This document shows, one piece after another, positions 41,270 to 50,116 of a stretch of 64,000 nt of DNA. Numbering within the stretch: position 1 is the stretch's first letter; the number at the start of each line of letters is the position of its first letter. Below the pieces are notes generated by a model, which ran no database searches, had not been told where the DNA came from, and saw nothing but the letters and a program-made list of their open reading frames with translations. This stretch comes from CALDSL01 sp039810245 (GTDB taxonomy: Bacteria > Chloroflexota > Anaerolineae > Anaerolineales > Anaerolineaceae): positions 1-64,000 of the forward strand of contig JBDHWQ010000008.1 in the NCBI GenBank assembly GCA_039810245.1. The letters run 5' to 3'. The position numbers and the translations under genes were made by a program.

Positions 41270-41830
41270 TTAATGGGAAGCAGGCTTAACAGTCGTGCCG
41301 CAGCCAGAACAGAACTTATCGGACTGCTGCAAGGGGCGGCCGCATTTGGGGCAAAAGCCAGCCGATTTTTCCTGGCGGGCGCGGCGGCGCGCGGCGATCA
41401 GGCTTTCCAGCTCGTCCTGATCGGCGGCGGGCAGGCGCGGGCGCAAGCGCGCGTCAGCGCGCTGCGCGGCAGCAGCCTGTTCCATGCGATCTTCGGCGCT
41501 GCCGCCGGACGAGGACTGTTCGAACTGGTCCAGCTTGCGCAGCACCTCGGCGCCGGCGTGCAGCAGCTCGGCGCGCTGCGCGGGGTAGTCTTCCGCCGGG
41601 ATCTTGCCCAATGCATTATCAAAATCCAGCTCCTGCAGGGCAGTCAGCAGGCGGTCACGTTCGGCCAGCAGCGCCGAGCGTTCGTGGTCGGCCTGCGTGT
41701 TGGCCTGACGTTTTGCCTCAACCAGCCGCGCGCTAGCCGCGCGCGAGAAAAAAGGACGGCTGATAAACAGGCTGACCAGCAGCGCCAGCGCGACGACCAG
41801 GAAAATCGAGCCAAGATCAACAGGGAACAT
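41270..41830 (-). CDS. CcmI-like membrane protein with C-terminal zinc ribbon
   Basis: The 186-residue protein has one N-terminal helix (IFLVVALALLVSLFI), a helical stretch with LLTALQELDFDNALGKIPAEDY, typical of CcmI, and a zinc ribbon CPKCG...CSGCG near the end. CcmI helps pass apocytochrome to the CcmFH ligase. Standard CcmI has a TPR domain rather than a zinc ribbon, so this is a short variant. It lies between ccmG and the dihaem cytochrome. Confidence 0.7.
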   Translation of the reverse strand: MFPVDLGSIFLVVALALLVSLFISRPFFSRAASARLVEAKRQANTQADHERSALLAERDRLLTALQELDFDNALGKIPAEDYPAQRAELLHAGAEVLRKLDQFEQSSSGGSAEDRMEQAAAAQRADARLRPRLPAADQDELESLIAARRRARQEKSAGFCPKCGRPLQQSDKFCSGCGTTVKPASH

Positions 41831-41848
41831 AACCAGGCCTTCCGTGCG

Positions 41849-42409
41849 TTACTTGATGTGGGGATCGATCATGGCCTGGATGGATTCTACATCCAGGAAA
41901 ACGCCAACGTTGACATCCGCCAGTTTGCCATCCGGGCCGATGACGTAGGTCTCCGGCACGCCGGTAATGCGGAACATATCGCCGATCTTGGTGCGCAGGT
42001 CCGGCCCATTGGGGTAGGTAATGTCGAAGCGCTGCAGGTAGGCTTTGGCCTGCGGCTCGGTGTCGGTCCAATTGACGCCCAGGAACAGCACCTTATCGTT
42101 GCCCTGGTACGAGCGCCAGGCCTGTTCCAGCTCGGCGGCTTCCTGCTCGCACGGCTTGCACCACGAGGCCCAGAAGTTGAGCACCACCACCTTGCCACGC
42201 AGGTCGGCGGTGTTGATTGTCTGGCCGTCGAAGGTGGTGAGGGTGATGGGCGGCACCTCCTGGCCCACGGTGATGGTACCGGATGATGTGTTGACGAGCT
42301 GCTTGCCGATGAGCACCAGGAAGGCTACCAGCAGGGTAAAGGAAACCACGTACACCCACAGTGGTAAGGCGCGGCGGGTGGTGGTGGCTTGTGGTTCAAG
42401 GTTCTCCAT
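41849..42409 (-). CDS. ccmG: Thioredoxin-like thiol reductase CcmG/ResA
   Basis: The 186-residue product has a signal anchor (LWVYVVSFTLLVAFLVLIG) and a thioredoxin fold with VVLNFWASWCKPC (Cys84 and Cys87) and the cis-Pro region GVPETYVIG. It keeps CXXCH cysteines reduced for haem attachment. It follows ccmH in the same direction and precedes the CcmI-like gene by 18 bases. Confidence 0.92.
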   Translation of the reverse strand: MENLEPQATTTRRALPLWVYVVSFTLLVAFLVLIGKQLVNTSSGTITVGQEVPPITLTTFDGQTINTADLRGKVVVLNFWASWCKPCEQEAAELEQAWRSYQGNDKVLFLGVNWTDTEPQAKAYLQRFDITYPNGPDLRTKIGDMFRITGVPETYVIGPDGKLADVNVGVFLDVESIQAMIDPHIK

Positions 42410-42444
42410 GAAGGCTTCTCTCCGTTTTCTACTTTAGCGTGCGG

Positions 42445-42936
42445 CTATTCACGCTTTTTCAATTCTTCTTCCATGCGGCGCAGGTAGGCATCTTCTTCGC
42501 CGCCGGGGGTAGAGGGCGGCTGCGCGGAGGCGGCTTTGGGGCGCACCATGCGTCGCATCACGCTGTAGAGTATTGCAACGGCGCCCAGCAGCGCTACCGG
42601 GATGATCACGTAAAACACCCAGTTGAAGCCCTGCGCGGGCGGGGTGGCCAGCACGCGGTCGCCATACTGGGCCACAAAGTAATCTTTCACCTGCTCGTCG
42701 CTCCAGCCTTCCGCCAGTTTCTGGCGGATCAGCTCGCGCCACTGGGCGCAGGCCTGGGTGGGGCAGACGTCCAGCGGGATGTTTTCGCATACCGGGCAGT
42801 ACAGCCCGTGCGCTACGCGGTTCACGTCATCGTCGGGGACGAAGGTGGGCACGTCCTGCGCCAGGACGCTGCCTGTATAGGCCAGGCTGGCAGCCAGGCT
42901 GATGAGAACGATCCAGAAAATTGTGCGAGATTTCAT
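42445..42936 (-). CDS. ccmH: Cytochrome c maturation protein CcmH
   Basis: The 163-residue product has a signal sequence, the CcmH redox motif LYCPVCENIPLDVC (Cys47 and Cys50, with extra Cys58 and Cys63), the helix bundle WRELIRQKLAEGWSDEQVKDYF, a membrane helix (FYVIIPVALLGAVAILYSVM) and a charged tail. The two extra Cys are not usual. ATG 42936 begins the signal; an upstream GTG overlaps the divergent gene and is not preferred. It works with CcmF and CcmG. Confidence 0.9.
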   Translation of the reverse strand: MKSRTIFWIVLISLAASLAYTGSVLAQDVPTFVPDDDVNRVAHGLYCPVCENIPLDVCPTQACAQWRELIRQKLAEGWSDEQVKDYFVAQYGDRVLATPPAQGFNWVFYVIIPVALLGAVAILYSVMRRMVRPKAASAQPPSTPGGEEDAYLRRMEEELKKRE

Positions 42937-43000
42937 GCCTTTTTCACCGGTTGGAGCGTGAGTGTGCAAAACCTGTTCTTTTTATGATTTAATACATACC

Positions 43001-44065
43001 ATGAAAACACTGCCGAAAACACTGTGCCTGCTGGCTTGCCTGGCCGCGCTGCTTTCACCGCTGCCGGCGCGGGCCGAAGCCGCTCCGCCGCCTAACTGCG
43101 CTTACAATCCCTCGGTTGAGGCGCTGCTGACGCAGACCGGCCCGGAGCGCTGGCTGGCATGGATCAAACAGCTTTCCGGCGCGCTGCCGGTGACGGTAGC
43201 CGGCGATCCGTACTTTATCCTCTCGCGCGATACGCAGTCGATGTTTTCCGGCCGCGAACCGGCACGCGCTTTTGACTACGTGCTGCAGACCGTGCGCGCC
43301 TGGGTACGCGCCGACCAGATCGAGCTGGACGAGTACAACCGGCTCAACGGGCTGCCCTGGTATAACCTGATCGTCACTTTCCCCGGCACAGTCTATCCGG
43401 ATGAGGTCGTGGTGCTGGCCGGCCATCTGGACAGCAAGTCTGAGACGAAGCCATTGACCGGCGCACCCGGCGCGGATGATAACGCCACCGGGGCAGCCAC
43501 GCTGCTCGAAGCCGTGCGCCTGTTCCGTGATGCCCACTTCCAGCGCACCGTGCAGGTGATCTTTTTCACCGGCGAAGAGCTGGGCATGCTCGGCAGCCAG
43601 GGTTACGTCAAAGACCACGACACGCGCCGGATTGTGGCCGTGTACAACATGGACATGTTCGGCTACGATGGCGATGGCGACCGCTGCTTTGAGATCCATG
43701 CCGGGAAACTGCCGGCCTCCCTGCGCGCCGCGGACTGCCTGGCGCGCGGGATCGACCAGTATGGCCTGAACCTGAAAGCGGAGATCGTGCAGCAGGCTGC
43801 GCGCGGTTTTTCCGATCACAGCAGCTTTTGGCAGGTGGACACCGGCGCGGTGCTGGTGATGGAGAACTTCTTCCGGCAGGATATTCCAAACGGCTGCGGC
43901 CGCCAGGACGCCAACCCGGATTATCACTCCACCACTGACACGTGGGATACGCTGAGCGTCTCGTATGGTTTCGACATCGCCCGCGCCGGGATCGCCGCGG
44001 CAGCCTCAATGGCCGGCGCGACGATCCCGTGCGAAACAGGCAGCAGTATGTTGAAGTCTTATTAA
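43001..44065 (+). CDS. Secreted M28-family zinc aminopeptidase
   Basis: The 354-residue product has a signal peptide (LCLLACLAALLSPLPARA) and M28 motifs: LAGHLDSKSE (His, Asp), GADDNATG (bridging Asp), FFTGEELG (catalytic Glu and Glu ligand), NMDMFG and YHSTTDTWDT (His). All metal ligands are present, so it should be an active extracellular aminopeptidase or glutaminyl-cyclase-like enzyme. There is no ribosome site before ATG 43001; TATGAT ends 12 bases upstream, suggesting a very short leader. It is inserted on the opposite strand between ccmH and ccmF. Confidence 0.88.
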   Translation: MKTLPKTLCLLACLAALLSPLPARAEAAPPPNCAYNPSVEALLTQTGPERWLAWIKQLSGALPVTVAGDPYFILSRDTQSMFSGREPARAFDYVLQTVRAWVRADQIELDEYNRLNGLPWYNLIVTFPGTVYPDEVVVLAGHLDSKSETKPLTGAPGADDNATGAATLLEAVRLFRDAHFQRTVQVIFFTGEELGMLGSQGYVKDHDTRRIVAVYNMDMFGYDGDGDRCFEIHAGKLPASLRAADCLARGIDQYGLNLKAEIVQQAARGFSDHSSFWQVDTGAVLVMENFFRQDIPNGCGRQDANPDYHSTTDTWDTLSVSYGFDIARAGIAAAASMAGATIPCETGSSMLKSY

Positions 44066-44101
44066 GGTGCAGTCAGTCTATCGCGCCCGTGGAAGGCGCG
44101 G

Positions 44102-46165
44102 CTAAGCTTTTGCGGATGCGCGCTGGCGGGCGCGGGCGGGCGCGGTCTCGCGCTCGGTTTCCGGATCTTTATCCGGCCAGGCGGCCACCATGGTGCCAAT
44201 GATGAAGATCAGTCCACCAATCCACAGCCAGTTGACCAGCGGGTTGTGATAGATCTTGAACGTGGCGGCCTGATCGGAGAACGACTGCCAGTCCACCAGG
44301 ATGATGTACAGATCGTCTTCCATCGTGCTGCGCACGCCCGGGATGGTCATGGGCTGCTGGGCTTCGTAGTAATAATCGCGGCGCGGGTACAGCTCGCCCA
44401 GGTACTGGCCGTTCTTGCTCACATCCAGCACCGCGCGGGCTACGTTGCGGCCGTCCGGCGTATCCCACTCGGCCAGCGACTTATAGGTGACGGTGTAATC
44501 GCCCACTGTGAGCTGGTCACCCTTGCGGATCATGCCCTGCGTTTCGGTCTGGAACATCTCAATGCCGATGATGCCCAGCGCCATCAACACAACGCCCAGG
44601 TGGATGATATAGCCACCATAACGCCGGCGATAGCGGCCCGAAAGCCGCCACAGCGCTACCAGTGGGTTTTCCCCGGCGCGGCGAGTGCGCGCGGCCACAC
44701 CACGCGCGTATTCGTAGATGGTGATCGAGGCGGTAAACGCTACCAGCCAGAAAGCCAGCAGCGCGGCGGCCGAGCGCACGCCCAGGGCAATCACCACGCC
44801 CAGCACTACCAGCGAAAAGACGAACGGCTTCCACAGCGCGCGGCCCAGGCTCTTGTACGTGGAATGGCCCCAGGCCGAAAGCGGCGCGATGCCCATCAGA
44901 AACAGCAGGCCGGCAAACAGCGGGCCGGTGGCGCGCTCGTAGAACGGCGGGCCAACCGTCACGCGCTGGCCGGTGAACAACTCGGAAATGATCGGGAAGA
45001 TCACGCCCCAGAAGCACACAATCAGGATGCCCATGAACAGCAGGTTGTTGAACAGGAACAGCGACTCGCGCGAGAGCATCGAGCTGAGCTGGCCTTCGGC
45101 TTTCAGGTCATTCCAGCGGTGCAGCAGCAGCCACAGCGAAATAATGAACGTGACGCCGATAAAGATGAAGAACATGGGACCGATGGCGCTTTGCGCGAAG
45201 GAGTGCACCGAAGACAGCACCCCCGAGCGGGTGAGGAACGTGCCGAAGATCACCAGCGAGTAGGTCATGATGATCAGGATCATATTCCAGCGCTTGAACA
45301 GCCCGCGCTTTTCCTGGATCATGACCGAGTGCAGGAAAGCCGTTCCGGAGAGCCAGGGCATAAATGCCGCGATCTCCACCGGGTCCCAGCCCCAATAGCC
45401 GCCCCAGCCGAGCACATCATACGCCCAGCGGCTACCCAGCACCAGGCCGAGCGAGAGGAACAGCCAGGCCACCAGCGTCCAGCGCCGGGTGACGCGGATC
45501 CAGCGGTCATCCGAGCGGCCGGTGACCAGCGCGGCAATGGCGAAGGCGTAAGGGATGACGAAGGAGACGAAACCCAGGTACAGCATGGGCGGGTGGATAA
45601 TCATGCCAGGGTGGCGCAGCAGCGGGTTGAGCCCGCGCCCATCCGCCGGGTTCACCGCCGTGGAGCCGGCCGGCTGGAACATGGCCACCAACTGCTCGCC
45701 GCGCGGACCCATCCAGAAACGCGCAAATGGGTTTTCAAAGAAGATGATCAGCGCCAGGAAGAAGGCCAGTGTTACCAGGGCCACCACGATGACCCACGGC
45801 TGGAACTCGCGGTCGCGGTCCCACTTGCGCAGCATCACCGCCGACGCGAAGGCCGACATCAGCCACGACCAGAACACCAGCGAGCCGGACTGCCCGCCCC
45901 ACAGCGCGGTGACGCGCAGATAGAGCGGCATGCTTTCGCTGGTGACGTTATAGACGAACTGCACGCTGTAGGCTCCGCTCACCAACAGGGTGATGATAGC
46001 CAGCGCAACAAGGGTGAGCAGCGGCCAGGTGAGTAACATGGAAGCCCTGGCGCTTTCCACCCACGCCAGGGAATTTTTGCGAACACCATAAACCGCCGCG
46101 AAGATACCGTAGAGCGCCACAATGAAAGTTATCAGCAGGGCGCCAAAGCCGAAGTTCGCGATCAT
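44102..46165 (-). CDS. ccmF: Cytochrome c haem lyase CcmF
   Basis: The 687-residue polytopic protein has about 13-15 helices, the WWD motif WGGYWGWDPVEIA, His ligands in HPPMLYLG and SVHSFAQS, and the C-terminal periplasmic region before a final helix. With CcmH it attaches haem to apocytochrome CXXCH. Length is close to E. coli CcmF. It follows ccmE by a few bases. Its C-terminal tail is Arg-rich. Confidence 0.95.
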   Translation of the reverse strand: MIANFGFGALLITFIVALYGIFAAVYGVRKNSLAWVESARASMLLTWPLLTLVALAIITLLVSGAYSVQFVYNVTSESMPLYLRVTALWGGQSGSLVFWSWLMSAFASAVMLRKWDRDREFQPWVIVVALVTLAFFLALIIFFENPFARFWMGPRGEQLVAMFQPAGSTAVNPADGRGLNPLLRHPGMIIHPPMLYLGFVSFVIPYAFAIAALVTGRSDDRWIRVTRRWTLVAWLFLSLGLVLGSRWAYDVLGWGGYWGWDPVEIAAFMPWLSGTAFLHSVMIQEKRGLFKRWNMILIIMTYSLVIFGTFLTRSGVLSSVHSFAQSAIGPMFFIFIGVTFIISLWLLLHRWNDLKAEGQLSSMLSRESLFLFNNLLFMGILIVCFWGVIFPIISELFTGQRVTVGPPFYERATGPLFAGLLFLMGIAPLSAWGHSTYKSLGRALWKPFVFSLVVLGVVIALGVRSAAALLAFWLVAFTASITIYEYARGVAARTRRAGENPLVALWRLSGRYRRRYGGYIIHLGVVLMALGIIGIEMFQTETQGMIRKGDQLTVGDYTVTYKSLAEWDTPDGRNVARAVLDVSKNGQYLGELYPRRDYYYEAQQPMTIPGVRSTMEDDLYIILVDWQSFSDQAATFKIYHNPLVNWLWIGGLIFIIGTMVAAWPDKDPETERETAPARARQRASAKA

Positions 46166-46171
46166 AGATTG

Positions 46172-46684
46172 TTAGCCACCCGATTGGTCAGGGACTGCTT
46201 CTTCGTACTTGGTGGGGCACTTGAGCAGCAGTTCATTCGCGACAAACACGCCGTCATCGCCCATTTTACCGGTCATAATGGCCTGGGCTTCGTGCTTGAG
46301 CAGATCTGGACGCACGCCGTGATATACCACCTGCATCCGCGCCCGGGTCGGGTCGGTTACGGCGGCGTGCAGCACGGCTGCCAGGCCGCCTTGGGCTTCA
46401 ATTTCTTTATTATCCGCCGGCACGTCCGCCACGGTAAAGGTCAGGGTCAGGTTTTCCGCGTCGTACTGGATCGTATCGCCCAGTACTGCACCCGAAACGC
46501 GCGCTTCGCGGCCCTTCATGGCCGCGCCTTTTTCCTGCAGCTCAGCGATCGTCAGGAAGTACTGCGCGCTGGCTGCTGTGCTGGAAACAATCAGGTAGAC
46601 GATCGCGGCGAGGATGAGCACACCGCCGATGATGAACTTGGCTCGATTGGGTTTGGCCGCTCGAACGGGTACAGCATTCTCCAT
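46172..46684 (-). CDS. ccmE: Haem chaperone CcmE, Cys (CXXXY) type
   Basis: The 170-residue protein has one membrane anchor (FIIGGVLILAAIVYLIVSS) and an OB-fold domain with YHGVRPDLLKHEAQAIMTGKM. The haem-attachment site reads KCPTKY: Cys156 and Tyr160 replace the usual HxxxY of Proteobacteria. This CXXXY form is known from archaea and sulfate reducers, where CcmH is often missing; here ccmG and ccmH are present. ATG 46684 has GGGAGG upstream. It is the first gene of the ccm set. Confidence 0.92.
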   Translation of the reverse strand: MENAVPVRAAKPNRAKFIIGGVLILAAIVYLIVSSTAASAQYFLTIAELQEKGAAMKGREARVSGAVLGDTIQYDAENLTLTFTVADVPADNKEIEAQGGLAAVLHAAVTDPTRARMQVVYHGVRPDLLKHEAQAIMTGKMGDDGVFVANELLLKCPTKYEEAVPDQSGG

Positions 46685-46913
46685 AACGATAACCTCCCGG
46701 TTGCATTGGTAACGGATGGCAATGGGGTTGTGCCAGTCATGGCCCCATAACTCCCATTTTGGCATAACCAGATTAAAGCGAGGTGAGAGAAGATGTTGGC
46801 GAGATGAGAATTGCATTAATTTATGATATTTCTCACAAACAATCCCTTTTTGCTCGCGGATGCGGATTATATCAGATTTTGGCTGCCGTGGTGCCTGCCG
46901 GCATCTTCGGACG

Positions 46914-46919
46914 TATAAT
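46914..46919 (+). promoter_or_regulatory. -10 element of the GH1 gene
   Basis: A consensus TATAAT lies 29 bases before the ATG with GGAG between. No good -35 was found. The 264-base divergent gap between ccmE and this gene shows nothing else clear. Confidence 0.5.
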
Positions 46920-46948
46920 GATGCAAACTATTTTTCACGGAGCGCGAC

Positions 46949-48277
46949 ATGCCACAAGCCACCTTCCATTTTCCCACCGGCTTTCTATGGGGTTCCGCCA
47001 CCGCTGCGCACCAGGTGGAAGGCAATAATACCAATAACAACTGGTCTGCATGGGAAGCACAGCCGGGGCGCATCATTCACGGGCAGCACGCCGGCCTGGC
47101 CTGCGACTGGTGGGGTGGGCGCTGGCGCGAGGACTTTGACCGCGCCGCCGAAACGGGGCAGAACGCGCACCGCCTGTCGATTGAATGGAGCCGCGTGCAG
47201 CCCGCCATCGACCGCTGGGATGAAAACGCGCTGGATTATTACCGCGAGATGCTGCGCGGGCTGGCGCAGCGCAATATGACCTCGCTGGTGACCCTGCACC
47301 ACTTCACCGACCCGCTGTGGCTGGCCGAACAAGGCGGTTGGGAAAACGACGCCACGGTAGAGCGCTTTGCCGCCTATGTGCGCAAGGTGGTGACCGCGCT
47401 GAAAGAGTATACCAACTTGTGGGTAACCATTAACGAGCCTAACGTGTACACCTACTCCGGCTACGTAGAAGGCGTGTTCCCGCCAGGAAAGAAGGACCTG
47501 GGCGCGGCGTACCACGTGATGCGCAACCTGCTGCGCGGCCATGCCGAGGCGTACCGCGTGATCCACCAGGTGCAGCCGTCGGCGCGTGTAGGCACGGCAA
47601 TCAACTTCCGTGGCTTTGAACCAGCGCGCCCGGGCTTTGCGCCCGACCGTTGGATCGCCAATTTCCTGTCCGGTAACTTCAACGCTTCCTTCCTGACGCC
47701 GATGCAGACCGGGCGCTTCCGCTTCGCCATGCGCGGTGAGGCGCTGCCCGCCGCGCGCGGCACGCAGGACTTCGTGGGCGTCAATTATTACACCACCGAC
47801 CTGGTGACTTTCAAGCCGCTCAACGCCGGCGGGTTGTTCCACGACCGCGCCTACCCTCAGGACGCGGAGCAGAGCATGACCGGGTTTATCGCGAACGTGC
47901 CGGTGGGTCTGTATCGCACGCTGGAGTGGGCCACGCGCTTCCGCCTGCCGCTGATGATCACCGAGAACGGGGTGGAAGATGCCGATGACAGCATGCGCCC
48001 GCGCTACATCATCGAGCATCTGCACCAGGTGTGGCGCGCGGTGAACTTTAACTGGCCTGTGAAAGGCTACTTCCACTGGTCGCTGGTGGATAACTTCGAG
48101 TGGGAGCGCGGCTGGACGCAGCGCTTTGGCCTGTGGAGGCTGGAACTGGAGACGCAGCGGCGCATCCGCCGCGCCAGCGTGGATCTGTACGCCGATATCT
48201 GCCACAGCAACGCGCTATCTTACGAGCTGGTGGCGAAATATGCCCCCGAGCTGCTGCCGAAGCTATTTCCGGGATAG
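46949..48277 (+). CDS. Glycoside hydrolase family 1 (beta-glucosidase type)
   Basis: The 442-residue product is GH1: FLWGSATAAHQVEGN at the N-terminus, acid/base Glu163 in TINEP and nucleophile Glu339 in MITENGVED, plus the final WSLVDNFEWERGW aglycone-site block. Both catalytic Glu are present. Typical activities are beta-glucosidase or beta-galactosidase. No signal peptide is seen, so it is cytoplasmic. It is a single-gene unit ending in a strong terminator. Confidence 0.95.
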   Translation: MPQATFHFPTGFLWGSATAAHQVEGNNTNNNWSAWEAQPGRIIHGQHAGLACDWWGGRWREDFDRAAETGQNAHRLSIEWSRVQPAIDRWDENALDYYREMLRGLAQRNMTSLVTLHHFTDPLWLAEQGGWENDATVERFAAYVRKVVTALKEYTNLWVTINEPNVYTYSGYVEGVFPPGKKDLGAAYHVMRNLLRGHAEAYRVIHQVQPSARVGTAINFRGFEPARPGFAPDRWIANFLSGNFNASFLTPMQTGRFRFAMRGEALPAARGTQDFVGVNYYTTDLVTFKPLNAGGLFHDRAYPQDAEQSMTGFIANVPVGLYRTLEWATRFRLPLMITENGVEDADDSMRPRYIIEHLHQVWRAVNFNWPVKGYFHWSLVDNFEWERGWTQRFGLWRLELETQRRIRRASVDLYADICHSNALSYELVAKYAPELLPKLFPG

Positions 48278-48283
48278 AGAAGG

Positions 48284-48330
48284 AAAAAACGCCGGTGGAG
48301 TGGGGCTTGCCCCATTCCACCGGCGTTTAT
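48284..48330. terminator. Bidirectional terminator between the GH1 and VOC genes
   Basis: AAACGCCGGTGGA pairs perfectly with TCCACCGGCGTTT, and an inner TGGGGC/CCCCA stem extends it. A and T runs flank it, so it can serve both convergent genes. Confidence 0.9.
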
Positions 48331-48336
48331 GAACAC

Positions 48337-48717
48337 TTATGCCGCCAGCGGCGTGAACAGCGCCACGGTGATCCCGTCGGGGTCTTCCAGGCGCAGCACG
48401 CGCTGGCCCCAGGGGAAGCTGGTGGGCTCCAGCAGCACCTTCAAACCGCGTTCCTGCGCGCGGCGGTAGAACGCATCCACGTCATCCACCTGGAGCAGCA
48501 TGCTTACCCCCGCCGGTTTGGGCACATCCGCGCCCGGGGCGGGCGAGAAGATCTCCACTAGTGCCGGGCCGGCGTGGAACACGCTGCCGGCATCGCCGGG
48601 GCCGTAATCCCAGTCGTGATCGAGCCGCAGGCCTAGGTCATCGCGGTAAAACGCCACCGCGGCGGAGTAATCACGCGCGGTAAACATAAAGCGGAATTGT
48701 CCGTTGGGAAGCACCAT
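48337..48717 (-). CDS. VOC-family (glyoxalase/bleomycin-resistance fold) protein 1
   Basis: The 126-residue protein has the paired beta-alpha-beta-beta-beta units of the VOC fold: FTARDYSAAVAFYRDDLGL at the start and LRLEDPDGITVALF near the end. Glu in VEIF and in the second half may bind a metal. Substrate unknown. It ends at the shared terminator. AAAGGATGG precedes the ATG. Confidence 0.8.
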   Translation of the reverse strand: MVLPNGQFRFMFTARDYSAAVAFYRDDLGLRLDHDWDYGPGDAGSVFHAGPALVEIFSPAPGADVPKPAGVSMLLQVDDVDAFYRRAQERGLKVLLEPTSFPWGQRVLRLEDPDGITVALFTPLAA

Positions 48718-48920
48718 CGACGGCCATCCTTTCAGGGGAAAAGTATGCCCTTATTATAACGGGATCCGGGGCGGCAACTGCCACCGGTTTGCCTGGCTGC
48801 TTTCTGAAAATACGGATGGCTCATGAGGGTGTTCCCTAATGGTCATGCCTGTGTTTGCATGTTAGGCTAACGTTAATATCAATTGCGAGCCGTTACCACT
48901 TATCGTTATGAGAGAGACGT

Positions 48921-49727
48921 ATGCCAACCATCCTGGAAAATAAGCAAATGTGGGAGCAGCAGTACGATTGGAGCGCTGCTGGTAATGAATGGTCCGCCAC
49001 CTGGGGTGGAACCAACACCCTGTGGTTTCATACCCTGTATCCACGCATCCACGCCTGGCTTCCCGCGAAAACGATCCTCGAGATCGGGCCGGGGTTTGGG
49101 CGCTGGACCCAGTTCCTGGTGCAGCAGTGCAGTGAACTGATCCTGGTGGATTTATCGCATGAATGTATCCACGCCTGCCAGAGGCGCTTTGGCGGCGACA
49201 GGCGCATTTCATATTATGTGAATGATGGGAAATCACTGGAGTTTATCCTCGACCAGTCGGTGGATTTTGTGTTCACATTTGATTCGCTTGTGCACGCCGA
49301 GGCGGATGCAATTGGCGGCTACCTGGAGGAAATGGCGCGGGTCTTGCGGCCCGATGGCGTGGCCTTCGTGCATCATTCCAACTTTGCCGAGCAGCAGTCG
49401 TATCTGGCGCGCATCGCGCCGCTGCCCTATCGGCTCAAGCGCCTGCTCTCGCGCTACCAATTGATCGAAACGCTGGAAGAGCAGTGGCGCGCGCGCAGCA
49501 TGAGCGCGGAGCTGTACGCGGACCTGGCGGCGAAGGCCGGCCTGCAGTGCATCAGCCAGGAGCTGATCAACTGGAACTCGCGCCACTTGATCGACTGTAT
49601 CTCGGTAGTCACGCCCAAAGACTCATGCTGGCAGCGCGATAACCAGGTGATACGCAACCCCAACTTCATGCGCGAGGCTACCTACGCTGCCAGCCTGAGC
49701 CACCTGTACGAGCACGAGAACTGCTAG
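48921..49727 (+). CDS. Class I SAM-dependent methyltransferase
   Basis: The 268-residue product has motif I ILEIGPGFGRWTQFL (about 52-66), an acidic strand end LVDLS, and motif IV FVFTFDSLVHA followed by RVLRPDGVAFVHHSN. It looks like a methyltransferase of small molecules or sugars; the target is unknown. GC-typical codon use is weaker at the N-terminus. Its TAG overlaps the stop of the convergent VOC gene in CTAG. The 200 bases upstream hold GTTAGGCTAAC and a TTGCAT-type -35 but no firm promoter. Confidence 0.82.
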   Translation: MPTILENKQMWEQQYDWSAAGNEWSATWGGTNTLWFHTLYPRIHAWLPAKTILEIGPGFGRWTQFLVQQCSELILVDLSHECIHACQRRFGGDRRISYYVNDGKSLEFILDQSVDFVFTFDSLVHAEADAIGGYLEEMARVLRPDGVAFVHHSNFAEQQSYLARIAPLPYRLKRLLSRYQLIETLEEQWRARSMSAELYADLAAKAGLQCISQELINWNSRHLIDCISVVTPKDSCWQRDNQVIRNPNFMREATYAASLSHLYEHENC

Positions 49728-50116
49728 CCGGCGGGCTGGATCAGATCCCACTTGTTGCCGTACAGATCTTTGAATACCACCACCGTGCCATAGGGTTCCT
49801 GGCGCGGCTGCTCCATGAACTCCACGCCATGCGCCTGCATGTGCGCGTAATCGTCCCAGAAGTCGCTGGTGTGCAAGAAAAGAAATACGCGCCCGCCTGC
49901 CTGGCTGCCGATTTGGGCGGCCTGTTCGGGCGTGGCGGCTTTGGCCAGCAGCAGTACGGCGCCGCTGTTGTGCTGTGGCGCCACCCGTACCCAGCGTTTG
50001 CCACCGCCCTGGTCGCTGTCTTCCAGCAGGGTGAAGCGCAGCGCGCCGGTAAAGAAGGCGATGGCTTCGTCGTAGTCGCGCACCAGCAGTGCCAGCGAGA
50101 CGATTGTTTTGGTCAT
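49724..50116 (-). CDS. VOC-family protein 2
   Basis: The 130-residue product has the VOC plan with LLVRDYDEAIAFFTGALRF and FKDLYGNKWDLIQP, as in lactoylglutathione-lyase-like and antibiotic-binding proteins. ATG 50116 has AAGGA at normal distance, better than the in-frame ATG at 50125. It shares its stop-codon bases (CTAG) with the convergent methyltransferase gene. Substrate unknown. Confidence 0.8.
   Translation of the reverse strand: MTKTIVSLALLVRDYDEAIAFFTGALRFTLLEDSDQGGGKRWVRVAPQHNSGAVLLLAKAATPEQAAQIGSQAGGRVFLFLHTSDFWDDYAHMQAHGVEFMEQPRQEPYGTVVVFKDLYGNKWDLIQPAG

Noticed and set aside
44246..46036. A 596-residue open frame on the plus strand
   Set aside because: It is antisense to ccmF and is a Glu/His/Arg/Gln-rich shadow.
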